Positions 1 through 7,400 of a DNA stretch of 10,017 bases are shown here, one piece after another. The DNA comes from Dehalococcoidia bacterium (lineage in GTDB: Bacteria > Chloroflexota > Dehalococcoidia > UBA3495), in the NCBI GenBank assembly GCA_002730485.1, contig PCAH01000156.1:1-10017 (forward strand), written 5' to 3'. The notes below the pieces were generated by a model. That model made no database searches. It was given only the letters and a program-made list of their open reading frames with translations, and was not told where the DNA came from. Numbering within the stretch: position 1 is the stretch's first letter; every line of letters begins with the position of its first letter. Both the position numbers and the translations under genes were made by a program.

Positions 1-1
1 A

Positions 2-325
2 ACCACTCTGCTGGAAAAGGATAATGGTCCAGCCGCAGTGAACAAGATCGGCAAAGCTGTGGCCAGTCTGTTGGATGCACAGGTAGCAGACCCAACCCTG
101 GATCTGACCAGTGAGATCACTTCTCTGGTGTCCATGATCAAGGCCGTGGCCGAAGCCGAGATTGACCGCGCACAAGGAGTAGCGTCCTCTTCCGGCGACC
201 AGAAACGCATCGATACCGCAATAGAGGCGGTGGCCGATGGAGACAACCTTCTGGCCGCTGCCGATTATCTCGGTGCCGCTGACGCTTACGAGTCAGCCGT
301 AAAGGCCGCGTCCAGCGTTCAATAG
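2..325 (+). CDS. C-terminal end of an unidentified helical protein (5' truncated)
   Basis: The reading frame is open from the first bases of the window to a TAG stop at 323-325, so the gene almost certainly begins upstream. The GTG at 38 is not a convincing start: no ribosome binding site precedes it and the frame stays open before it. The 107 visible residues are rich in Ala, Asp and Glu, contain no Cys or Trp, and read as several amphipathic helices. The last ~35 residues (IDTAIEAVADGDNLLAAADY then a similar Ala-rich helix) resemble the helical, TPR-like tails at the ends of many secreted or surface proteins. I do not recognise a family. It converges on the copper operon and shares a terminator with it, so a functional link is not implied. 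Confidence is high that it is coding, low for any role. Confidence 0.6.
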   Translation, partial: TTLLEKDNGPAAVNKIGKAVASLLDAQVADPTLDLTSEITSLVSMIKAVAEAEIDRAQGVASSSGDQKRIDTAIEAVADGDNLLAAADYLGAADAYESAVKAASSVQ

Positions 326-350
326 CAGGAAGCCCTCACAACCGTCCAAA

Positions 351-386
351 AGAAAAACGCCCCTGCTTTTGCAGGGGCGTTTTTCT
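351..386. terminator. Bidirectional intrinsic terminator
   Basis: A 16-bp perfect stem, AGAAAAACGCCCCTGC (351-366) paired with its exact complement at 371-386, closes a TTTT loop (367-370). The GC-rich core is flanked by A5 on one side and T5 on the other, so either strand's transcript ends in a U-run. It lies 25 bp after the stop of the plus-strand gene. It is also about 180 bp beyond the end of the minus-strand copper operon, and probably ends both converging transcripts. Confidence 0.9.
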
Positions 387-564
387 ATTTGAAAGCACGG
401 AATACTAAACTTTCTACCGGCACAGTCCGAGCAACCACATCCTATCATTCTGAGGCTTTAACTAAAGAATCTCGTTGCCAGCGGAAAAACACCTTCCAAA
501 ACCCTTCGTTTCACTCAGGGAGACAGGCGTGGTGAGAAAAGCACCAGATTAAACCCGTAGCTGT
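387..564. other. Convergent intergenic spacer, nothing recognised
   Basis: This stretch lies between the shared terminator and the stop codon of the YHS gene. I see no plausible gene on either strand, no strong hairpin, no repeat and no tRNA-like structure. It would be the 3' untranslated region of the copper operon if transcription runs on to the terminator at 351-386. Confidence 0.5.
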
Positions 565-879
565 TTACTTCTTGCCGAACAACCGGGCGAAGAAACCGGG
601 TTTGCTGGCCGGGGCCGCAGCTTCCTCACGTTCCGGCATGTGATGGCCGTGGCTATGCCCACCAGGCCCGTGGTCGTGACCATGGTCATGTCCGTGATCT
701 CCGTGGTCATCATGTCCGCCTGAATCTTCTGTCAGGTATTTCTCAGGCTCTTTGTCAAAGGCCACCTTGCAGCCCGGTGCGCAGAAATAATAGGTCTCGC
801 CGTTGTATTCACTCTGCCCACCGGGTGGGTTGTCTGTATCCACATCCATCTTGCAGATCGGATCTATCGCTGTAGCCAT
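565..879 (-). CDS. YHS-domain protein with His-rich metal-binding tail
   Basis: A 104-residue soluble protein in two parts. Residues ~5-50 form a YHS domain, shown by DPICKMDVD (Cys9) and YYFCAPGCK (Cys33, Cys37). YHS domains are short metal-associated modules found in heavy-metal ATPases and as stand-alone proteins beside copper genes. Residues 56-80 hold eleven His in an Asp/Gly/His run (HDDHGDHGHDHGHDHG), a typical metal-chelating low-complexity segment. The C-terminus ends in FFARLFGKK, a short basic amphipathic piece. There is no signal peptide. The ATG is well supported by GGAGGAG at 886-892. The gene is last in the csoR-DUF1330-copA operon, 58 bp after copA. I infer a cytoplasmic copper-binding or buffering protein that may hand Cu(I) to CopA; direct evidence for that role is absent. 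Confidence 0.85.
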   Translation of the reverse strand: MATAIDPICKMDVDTDNPPGGQSEYNGETYYFCAPGCKVAFDKEPEKYLTEDSGGHDDHGDHGHDHGHDHGPGGHSHGHHMPEREEAAAPASKPGFFARLFGKK

Positions 880-925
880 ATTCGTCTCCTCCGAATCTCT
901 TGATCGCGTCTAAATAATTGCAACC

Positions 926-931
926 ATTATA
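926..931 (-). promoter_or_regulatory. Possible -10 element for an internal promoter ahead of the YHS gene
   Basis: On the minus strand the copA-YHS gap contains a perfect TATAAT, about 46 bp before the YHS start codon. No acceptable -35 hexamer lies 16-18 bp upstream, because that stretch is GC-rich copA coding sequence. It may therefore be chance in an AT-rich spacer, or a weak internal promoter giving extra YHS transcript. Confidence 0.25.
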
Positions 932-937
932 TCGCTG

Positions 938-3454
938 TTATATCTTTGCCCGCCGCAGCCTCAGGGAATTGGTGACCACGGTTACTGAACTGAACGCCAT
1001 GGCCAACGCGGCCAACGCCGGATTCAAGAAGCCCTGCTCTCCAAAGAAGAATTCCAGACTCCCAGGCACACCGCCAACTCCCTGGAATACCGGATAAAGC
1101 ACCCCAGCCGCCACGGGTATCAGCAGCACATTGTAGAAGAAAGCCCAAAATAGGTTCTGCTTGATGGTGCGGATGGTTTGGCGGCTCAGGTCCAGAGCCG
1201 TTGCCACGCCATTAACGTCGCTGCGCATCAGAGTGATATCAGCCGACTCCATGGCAACGTCGGTGCCGCTGCCCATGGCCAGACCAACGTCCGCTTGGGC
1301 CAGCGCTGGTGCATCGTTGATGCCGTCGCCGACCATTGCCACCACCCGGCCTTCAGACTGCAGTCGTTTGATCACCGCAGCCTTGTCCTGGGGCAGCACT
1401 TCGGCTTCCACCTGTTCCACGCCCAGCTGGCTGGCGATGGCGTGGGCGGTTTGGGCATTGTCTCCAGTGAGCATCACCACGTCCAGGCCCATTCCACGCA
1501 GCTTGGCCAGCCCCTTAGATGCCTCTGGTTTCACCGTGTCGGCCACGGCAATCAAACCCAGCGCTTTTTGGTCAGCAGCCAGGAACATGGCAGTCTTGCC
1601 ATCCATTGCCAGCGCCGAGGCCTGCTCCACCAGCCCATCCATAGCAATCCCCGACTCTTGCATCAATGCCAGGTTGCCAAATAGGACTGCCTGCCCATCC
1701 ACTTGAGCCGATATACCCCTGCCTGGAATGGCCCGAAAATCGGACGCCGCCCCCAGTTCCAGCCCCCGGGATTGTGCTTCGAAGACTATGGCCTCACCCA
1801 AGGGATGCTCCGAACCACGCTCGGCAGATGCCGCCAGCAAAAGCAGTGTGTCTTCGGTCGCACCAGAAGCCACCAGGTCGGTCACAACCGGCTTTCCGGT
1901 GGTGAGAGTGCCCGTCTTGTCCAAGACCACAGTATCGACCTTGTGGGCGATCTCCAGGGCCTGTGCCTGCTTGACCAGCACTCCTTTCTCGGCCCCCATG
2001 CCGGTGCCGACGATGATGGCCGTGGGTGTGGCCAGACCAAGGGCACAGGGACAGGCAATGATCAGCACCGAGACTAAGACCAACGTGGAGAAGGTCAGGG
2101 CGGGCGCGGGGCCCAACAGCATCCAGAAGGCGAATGCCGCCAGAGAGGTGATTATCACGGCCGGCACAAAGTAGGACGCCACCTGGTCGGCCATCCGCTG
2201 GATGGGTGCCTTTGAACCCTGGGCCTCCTCCACAAGATGGATTATCTGGGCCAGGACGGTCTCGCTACCCACCTGTGTTGCCTCGAAATACAACGCGCCG
2301 TTGGAGTTTAACGTCGCGCCGAAGACCCTCTCGCCGGGCACTTTCTCAACTGGCATACTCTCGCCGGTGAGCATAGATTCGTCCACCGCGGAATAACCGT
2401 CTGTTACCAGGCCGTCCACAGGTATCTTCTCGCCGGGACGCACCAACACGGTATCGCCGATCATGACCTGGTCAACGGGGATGTCCACTTCTTGGCCGCC
2501 GCGCACGACCCGGGCCGATGTTGGCCTCAGTCCAATGAGCCTTCGGATGGCCTCGGAAGTACGCCCCCTCGCTCCGGCTTCCAGGAATCGCCCCAACAGG
2601 ATCAGGGCCACGATGATGGCTGCCGTGTCGAAGTAGACCTTGGCTTCGATTCCGTTGTCGGCCAGCACCCCTGGAGAGAAGGCATCGAGCAGGACAACTG
2701 CCACGCTGTAGGCGTAGGCGACGCTCGTACCCAGGGCAATCAGCGTGTGCATGTTGGAGGTGCCGTAGCGCAAGGCGCTCAGACCGGAGGAGTAGAAGTT
2801 GGAGCCAGCCCAGAATTGCACCGGCGTAGCTAAGGCCCATAACGAGAACGGATAATATCCTTGGCCCATAAATGTTGAGACCCAGGGAAAGACATCAAAC
2901 GTGCCTAAAAAGAGCAGGATTGCGCCAGAGCCGGCCAGGATCAGCCGGTTGCGCAGCTCACGAATCTCTTTGACCTTGGAGAGGCGCTCAAGCTCCCTTT
3001 CAAGATCACCCGAGTCGTTGAAACCCTCGACACGGTAGCCAGCGCCTTCAACCGCTGATTGGAGGTCGGAAAGCTCGGCGATGCCAGGGACGAATTCCAC
3101 CGAAGCCCTTTCCACTCCCAAGTTCACATTAGCTTCAGACACCCCGGGTACTTCGTGGAGGGCGTTCTCGATGTGCATCACGCAGGCAGCGCAGGTCATG
3201 CCGCCGATGTTCAATGACGCCGACTGGGTGCCCAGCTTGTAGCCGGCTCCGGAAACGGCGTCCTGAATCACCTGGAATTCCACTTCTGTGGAATCAAACT
3301 CCACGGAAGCTTTTTCGGTGCCCAGGTTGACCGTGGCCTCGAGCACGCCAGGAACGTCGTGGAGGGCGTTTTCAACGTGCCCCACGCAGGCGGCACAGGT
3401 CATGCCCTCCACCGGTAGGTTCAGTTTCTTGATGTTCTTATCTGTCGGTGCCAT
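938..3454 (-). CDS. copA: Cu(I)-exporting P-type ATPase, two HMA domains (CopA)
   Basis: An 838-residue P1B-type ATPase that pumps monovalent copper out of the cytoplasm using ATP. Two N-terminal HMA domains carry GMTCAAC: Cys20/Cys23 and Cys88/Cys91. About eight membrane segments follow, starting near residue 168. Core motifs are all present: actuator TGES at 363-366, the membrane metal site CPC at 468-470, the phosphorylated Asp512 in DKTGT, the P1B-specific SEHP (His550-Pro551), TGDN at 663-666 and [10 protein letters not shown] at 709-718. Tyr774-Asn775 in the seventh and Met819/Ser822-Ser823 (MxxSS) in the eighth membrane segment complete the Cu(I) set, which separates it from Zn/Cd/Pb exporters. 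Length is normal for the family. The ATG at 3452-3454 precedes the first HMA domain by about 15 residues; its Shine-Dalgarno (GGAAAA) is weak. It is third in the operon, 72 bp after the DUF1330 gene. Confidence 0.97.
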   Translation of the reverse strand: MAPTDKNIKKLNLPVEGMTCAACVGHVENALHDVPGVLEATVNLGTEKASVEFDSTEVEFQVIQDAVSGAGYKLGTQSASLNIGGMTCAACVMHIENALHEVPGVSEANVNLGVERASVEFVPGIAELSDLQSAVEGAGYRVEGFNDSGDLERELERLSKVKEIRELRNRLILAGSGAILLFLGTFDVFPWVSTFMGQGYYPFSLWALATPVQFWAGSNFYSSGLSALRYGTSNMHTLIALGTSVAYAYSVAVVLLDAFSPGVLADNGIEAKVYFDTAAIIVALILLGRFLEAGARGRTSEAIRRLIGLRPTSARVVRGGQEVDIPVDQVMIGDTVLVRPGEKIPVDGLVTDGYSAVDESMLTGESMPVEKVPGERVFGATLNSNGALYFEATQVGSETVLAQIIHLVEEAQGSKAPIQRMADQVASYFVPAVIITSLAAFAFWMLLGPAPALTFSTLVLVSVLIIACPCALGLATPTAIIVGTGMGAEKGVLVKQAQALEIAHKVDTVVLDKTGTLTTGKPVVTDLVASGATEDTLLLLAASAERGSEHPLGEAIVFEAQSRGLELGAASDFRAIPGRGISAQVDGQAVLFGNLALMQESGIAMDGLVEQASALAMDGKTAMFLAADQKALGLIAVADTVKPEASKGLAKLRGMGLDVVMLTGDNAQTAHAIASQLGVEQVEAEVLPQDKAAVIKRLQSEGRVVAMVGDGINDAPALAQADVGLAMGSGTDVAMESADITLMRSDVNGVATALDLSRQTIRTIKQNLFWAFFYNVLLIPVAAGVLYPVFQGVGGVPGSLEFFFGEQGFLNPALAALAMAFSSVTVVTNSLRLRRAKI
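3153..3406. repeat. Internal direct repeat from duplicated HMA domains in copA
   Basis: Positions 3153-3202 and 3357-3406 match at about 43 of 50 bases. They are exactly 204 bp (68 codons) apart and encode the CAACVxHxENALHxVPGV segment of the two HMA domains. This is a domain duplication inside copA, not a mobile repeat. The high nucleotide identity suggests a fairly recent duplication or gene conversion. Confidence 0.7.
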
Positions 3455-3470
3455 ATCGTTTTCCGATTAG

Positions 3471-3508
3471 TCCGCTGCCCAACCCTTTGATGCTTGTATT
3501 TCAGCGGA
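3471..3508. other. Weak inverted repeat in the DUF1330-copA gap
   Basis: TCCGCTG at 3471-3477 and CAGCGGA at 3502-3508 form a 7-bp perfect stem with a 24-nt loop in the 72-bp spacer before copA. No U-run follows, so it is not a terminator. It could affect mRNA processing or copA translation, or be chance. Confidence 0.25.
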
Positions 3509-3526
3509 GATTTACTACCACTCTAC

Positions 3527-4132
3527 CTAGGCGCCGTCGGCAAATATCAGATTCCCATTAGAGGCGCTCTGGCGGATCTTCTTCAGGTCGGCGTATTCCG
3601 GCGAGTTGTACCATTCCTTGGCCCTTTGGATGCTCTCAAATTCCAGCACCACCAGGCGTTTGGGGGTCCAACCACCCTCTAGGACTTTGCCGGAAACCCC
3701 GCGGACCAGATACTTGCCACCGAATGCTGCCACTGTCCCTGGAACACCCGCCGCGTATTGTGAGTAGGTGTCCAGATCTGTCACTTCAATGTCGCCGACG
3801 ATATAACCCGCCTTGCCGCTTTCGCTACCCTGGGAGTGGGGCTCTACTCCCTCAGCCACCAGCAGCGTACCGGTGGACGCGCTCTGCCGGAGCTTGGTGA
3901 GTTCTTTGTATTCGTCCGAGTAATACCAGGACTTCACAGTCTCGACATCTTTGTACTCTGCCAGAACAAAGCGTCTTGGGTTCCAGTCGCCCTCGCAGGG
4001 TTCACACTTATCCGGGCCACGCACCAAGTACCTACCACCGTAGGCCCCACTGCTTGCGGGCACCCTTCCTGCATATTCGGCAAAGGTCTCCGGGTTCGTA
4101 ACATTGATGTCGCCAATCACATATGCGGACAT
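3527..4132 (-). CDS. Tandem DUF1330 protein of the copper operon
   Basis: A 201-residue protein made of two homologous halves of about 95 residues. Half one starts YVIGDINVTNPETFAEYAGR, half two (from residue 110) YIVGDIEVTDLDTYSQYAAG. Each continues through a GGxYLVRG strand, a W(N/T)P(R/K)R strand, a helix with W-Y-x-S-x-EY, and the segment (L/I)RQSAS. This is the DUF1330 pattern, a small ferredoxin-like alpha+beta fold of the dimeric alpha-beta-barrel type; two fused copies may make a pseudo-dimer. Half one alone has a CxxC (Cys43, Cys46) in the loop before the WNP strand; the second half has a Cys-free loop there. There is no signal peptide. It starts 12 bp after csoR stops, so the two are very probably co-transcribed. 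The biochemical role of DUF1330 is poorly known; a copper-related function is inference from context and the CxxC. Confidence 0.85.
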   Translation of the reverse strand: MSAYVIGDINVTNPETFAEYAGRVPASSGAYGGRYLVRGPDKCEPCEGDWNPRRFVLAEYKDVETVKSWYYSDEYKELTKLRQSASTGTLLVAEGVEPHSQGSESGKAGYIVGDIEVTDLDTYSQYAAGVPGTVAAFGGKYLVRGVSGKVLEGGWTPKRLVVLEFESIQRAKEWYNSPEYADLKKIRQSASNGNLIFADGA

Positions 4133-4144
4133 TATTCTTCTCTA

Positions 4145-4411
4145 CTATTTGTTGGACAGGATATAGAGGTCTTTGAGTTCGTCGACGATCTCTTCGGCGC
4201 GTCCGGTCTGGATTCCTTCCATCACGCACGATTTGAGATGACCTTCCAGAAGAAGGCTTTCCATTTTCTCGATGGCCCGCCGGACGGCGTAGGTCTGTTT
4301 CAATACATCGACGCAGTATTTATCTTCTTCCAGCATCTTTCTGATACCGGCAAGGTGACCTTCAATATAACTCAGCCGCTTGAGCGCGTCCCCTTTCACT
4401 TCAGGAAACAT
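4145..4411 (-). CDS. csoR: CsoR-family copper-sensing repressor
   Basis: An 88-residue all-helical repressor of the CsoR/RcnR/FrmR family (DUF156). The family hallmark is visible in LKRLSYIEGHLAGIRKMLEE followed by YCVDVLKQ. Metal ligands match the Cu(I) CsoR triad: Cys33, His58 and Cys62. Their 25- and 4-residue spacings are the same as Cys36-His61-Cys65 of Mycobacterium tuberculosis CsoR, which separates it from nickel (RcnR) and formaldehyde (FrmR) sensors. It has no helix-turn-helix; the family binds DNA as a four-helix tetramer and lets go when Cu(I) binds. The ATG is preceded by GGAGGG at 4417-4422. It is the first gene of the copper operon and lies directly after a promoter with a GC palindrome, so it most likely represses itself together with the DUF1330, copA and YHS genes. 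Confidence 0.93.
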   Translation of the reverse strand: MFPEVKGDALKRLSYIEGHLAGIRKMLEEDKYCVDVLKQTYAVRRAIEKMESLLLEGHLKSCVMEGIQTGRAEEIVDELKDLYILSNK

Positions 4412-4429
4412 GGAATCCCTCCAACCCTT

Positions 4430-4442
4430 ACCCCCGGGGGGT
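4430..4442. promoter_or_regulatory. Putative CsoR operator
   Basis: A perfect odd palindrome, ACCCCC-G-GGGGGT, sits between the predicted -10 box and the csoR start codon, around +8 to +20 of the expected transcript. Flanking bases add a few more symmetric C/G positions. G/C-tract inverted repeats of this kind are the known operator type for CsoR proteins. A repressor bound here would block transcription of its own operon. The assignment is inferred from position and sequence type. Confidence 0.7.
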
Positions 4443-4456
4443 GGGTTTACACTCTT

Positions 4457-4485
4457 ATGTTACTCCTGCCCCATGGACTGGTCAA
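4457..4485 (-). promoter_or_regulatory. Sigma70-type promoter of the csoR-copA operon
   Basis: On the minus strand, TTGACC (4480-4485, -35) and TAACAT (4457-4462, -10) are separated by 17 bp. The -35 matches consensus at five of six bases and the -10 at four of six. The expected start of transcription is near 4450, giving a leader of about 40 nt that contains the palindrome and the csoR ribosome binding site. The promoter lies in the 88-bp gap after the hydantoinase gene. I see no terminator between the two modules, so some read-through is possible. Confidence 0.65.
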
Positions 4486-4499
4486 TTGAGGAGATGGCT

Positions 4500-7400
4500 C
4501 TAAACCACGTACCCGTTGCGGCGGTCCCAGTCCTCTGATTCCTGGCTCCTTTCGGACGGGTTGCCGTAGCCGCCGCCACCGGATGATAGACAGTAGACGT
4601 GGTCGCCCGGTTGAACCAAGACCTCTGTTTCCTTGGAACCCAGGATTCTCTCGGAGCTGTCATTGAGAATTCTATAGTCGTGGGGTAGGCCGTCTTCACC
4701 GTTGAACAGTCCAAACGGTGGAACCACTATCCCGTCACCCGCGGTGTTCAAGTAGGCCGGGCCCTCGCCCTGATAAATCAGGTCACAGATGCCGCCCAGG
4801 CCGCCGCGCCAGGCCCCTCTGCCGCCCGAATTTGGACGCAGTTCGTGCCTGCGGATAAAGAACGGGAACCGCTCTTCTGTGACCTCGATGCTGGGACTCC
4901 GGATGCCGCCTGCCACGTTGACCTCGCCCACGTTGGGCCAGCCGTCATAGCCATAGGCCGCGCCGCCGCCGCCGCGGGCCAGGAAGAAGTGCCAGATGAA
5001 TTGCCTGCCGGTGCGCGGGTCCTTCCCGGTGATGGCGTAGCGCAGACGCCTGGAGAATCCGGCGTTCACCGATTGTGGTACCGCCTGGGCCAGGGCTTTG
5101 AACACCGCCTCCACGATCTCCTCGGCACAGTGGTTGGTGCTCATACACACCGGAGCCGGTGGATTGGCATTAACGATCAGCCCCTTGGGGGCGATTATCT
5201 CCACCGGTCTCATGGAACCTTCGTTTTTGGCCACGTTGGCTGGGGCCACGTACATGATGGCAGCATGGGCCAGGGATCGAGTGTTGGCGTATGCGCTATT
5301 GATGAACCCGGTCACCTGGGTGCTGGACTCGGCAAGGTCTATGGACATGGAATCACCGGCAATGGTCACCTTGGCCCTGATCGGTATCAGCTTGTTGTCA
5401 AAGCCATCATCGTCGACCAACGACTCACCATGGTAAACACCGTCGGGCCATTCTGATATGAACTGCCGGACCTGACGTTCGGTGGCACCGAGTATCTCTT
5501 CCACAGCCGCCAGCAGTCTTTCTGAACCGTAGCTTTCCAGCAGATTGCCGATCCGTTGGGCGGCGATCATCACCGAACCGATCTGGGCGTTCAGGTCTCC
5601 CAAGAAATTCTCGGGCTGTCTCACGTTGGCCGAGAGCATTTGCAAAACATCTTCCCGGGGCGCTCCCTGGTCGTACAGTTTCAGGGGAGGGATACGTATC
5701 CCTTCCTGGAAAATCTCGTTGGCGCGGGGGTTATAGCCGCCGTGGGTCCCGCCGCCAACATCGCTGTGGTGGGCCCTATTCACCGCATAGAACAACAGTC
5801 GCCCTTGATAGAACACGGGTCTGATGATGGTGATATCCGGCAGGTGGCTGCCGCCGAAATAGGGATCATTCAGGATGAATAGGTCACCTTCGGAGATGGA
5901 ATCACCGAAATAGTCCCGCACCGCCGCTCCCGCCACGGGCAATGCGCTGACGTGTACCGGTATTCCCTCGCCCTGGGCCGCCAACTGGCAGTCGCCATCC
6001 AAGATCGCCGTTGAGAAATCACGACTGGAATTCAGTATCTGCGACATGGCTGTCCGCAGCATCACCTCGGTCATCTCCAGGGCGATGGACTCCAATCGAT
6101 GCTCCACCACTGCCAGCGTCACCGGATCAGGCCGATCTGCAGACATAGTCTGGCTGGTCTCAGTATTGGATGATTCGAGGGAGACCTGTAGTTCAATGCC
6201 GCCGTAGGGGTCGATGGTCGCCGAGTCCCCAGGCTCGACTAACACGGTGGTGAAGTTGGATTCCAATACCGCCGGGCCGTTCACCGTGCTGCCTGGCGAG
6301 AGGTCTGCAATCTCATAGATTGGCGCATCGACCCAACTGCCAAAGTAGATACTGCGCCGCCCTTTTTCTTTGGGCTGTGCCGCGTTGGCACCCTCCAATG
6401 GCGGTGGGTTCAGCTTGGGCAGCCGACCGACCACGCTAACACGGAGGGTCACCAGGCGTATCTCCTGCTCAGACTGACTGTAGGAATACAGTTCCTGGTA
6501 GCGCTGATGGAAGTTGGCCGCCCATTGGGAGATTAGCGCCTGCTCGTCCTGGGCCAGATCGGGGATTGCTACGTTCACCTCGTAGATCTGATCCAAGTAG
6601 CGCATGTCAGCAGTGACCGTCACCTCTATGTTGGACTCGAGCACGCCCTGGGCGAGGAGTTTATCCTGTCCTTCAGATTCCATTCCCGCAACCAAACTTC
6701 TTATGGAGCCGAGGTCCATGCCAAGTAATGCCGCCGGATGCGAGCGGGAATAGTCGTATTTCAGGTCGGTGGCAAGCATCCCGTGAGCCGACAGCACCGC
6801 AGCCGCAGCGGGGATGATGACTTTACCTACCTGAAGCTGTTTGGCCACTTTACCGGCATGGAGTCCCGCAGCGCCGCCAAAGGCCATTATCGCAAACCGG
6901 CGCGGGTCAACGCCGCGCTGTACCGACATCAACCGTATTCCCTCTGCGATGGACGTAGATACCACCTCAGAGATGCCCTCAGCAGCCTCAATCATGGAGA
7001 GATTTACAGGCTCCGCCACATGGGCCAGGATGGCCTTCTCCGCCAGGCTAGCATCCAACTTCGCCGCGCCGCCCAGGAAGTTGCCTGCGTCCAGGTAGCC
7101 CAGAGCCAGGTTGGCGTCGGTGACTGTCGGCCGGTCGCCGCCTTTGTCATAGGCAGCCGGGCCAGGCGTGGCTCCGGCGCTCTCCGGGCCGACGTGCATG
7201 ATGCCGCCGGGGCCGACCGACGCGATGCTGCCACCGCCAGCACCCATGGTGTGGATATCGATCATTGGAACCGATATCTTCCACCCAGCCTCAAATTTCT
7301 CGGTGCTCAGATGGGGTTCACCGTTCTCGATCAACGAGATGTCTGTGCTGGTCCCTCCCATGTCAAAGGCGATGAGATCGGATGCGCCCACCAATCCACC

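Noticed and set aside
38..40. GTG at 38 as the start of the left-edge gene
   Set aside because: The frame is open from base 2 and no ribosome binding site is visible. The gene is more likely cut by the window edge.
1161..2174. Several overlapping plus-strand open frames of 120-180 codons
   Set aside because: They mirror the copA coding strand, whose catalytic motifs are continuous through the same region.
3471..3508. Terminator between the DUF1330 gene and copA
   Set aside because: The 7-bp stem has a 24-nt loop and no U-run, so it does not justify splitting the copper operon.
3836..4489. A 217-codon open frame on the plus strand spanning DUF1330, csoR and the promoter
   Set aside because: It is antisense to two well-supported genes and crosses the promoter and operator. 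The translation shows no domain.
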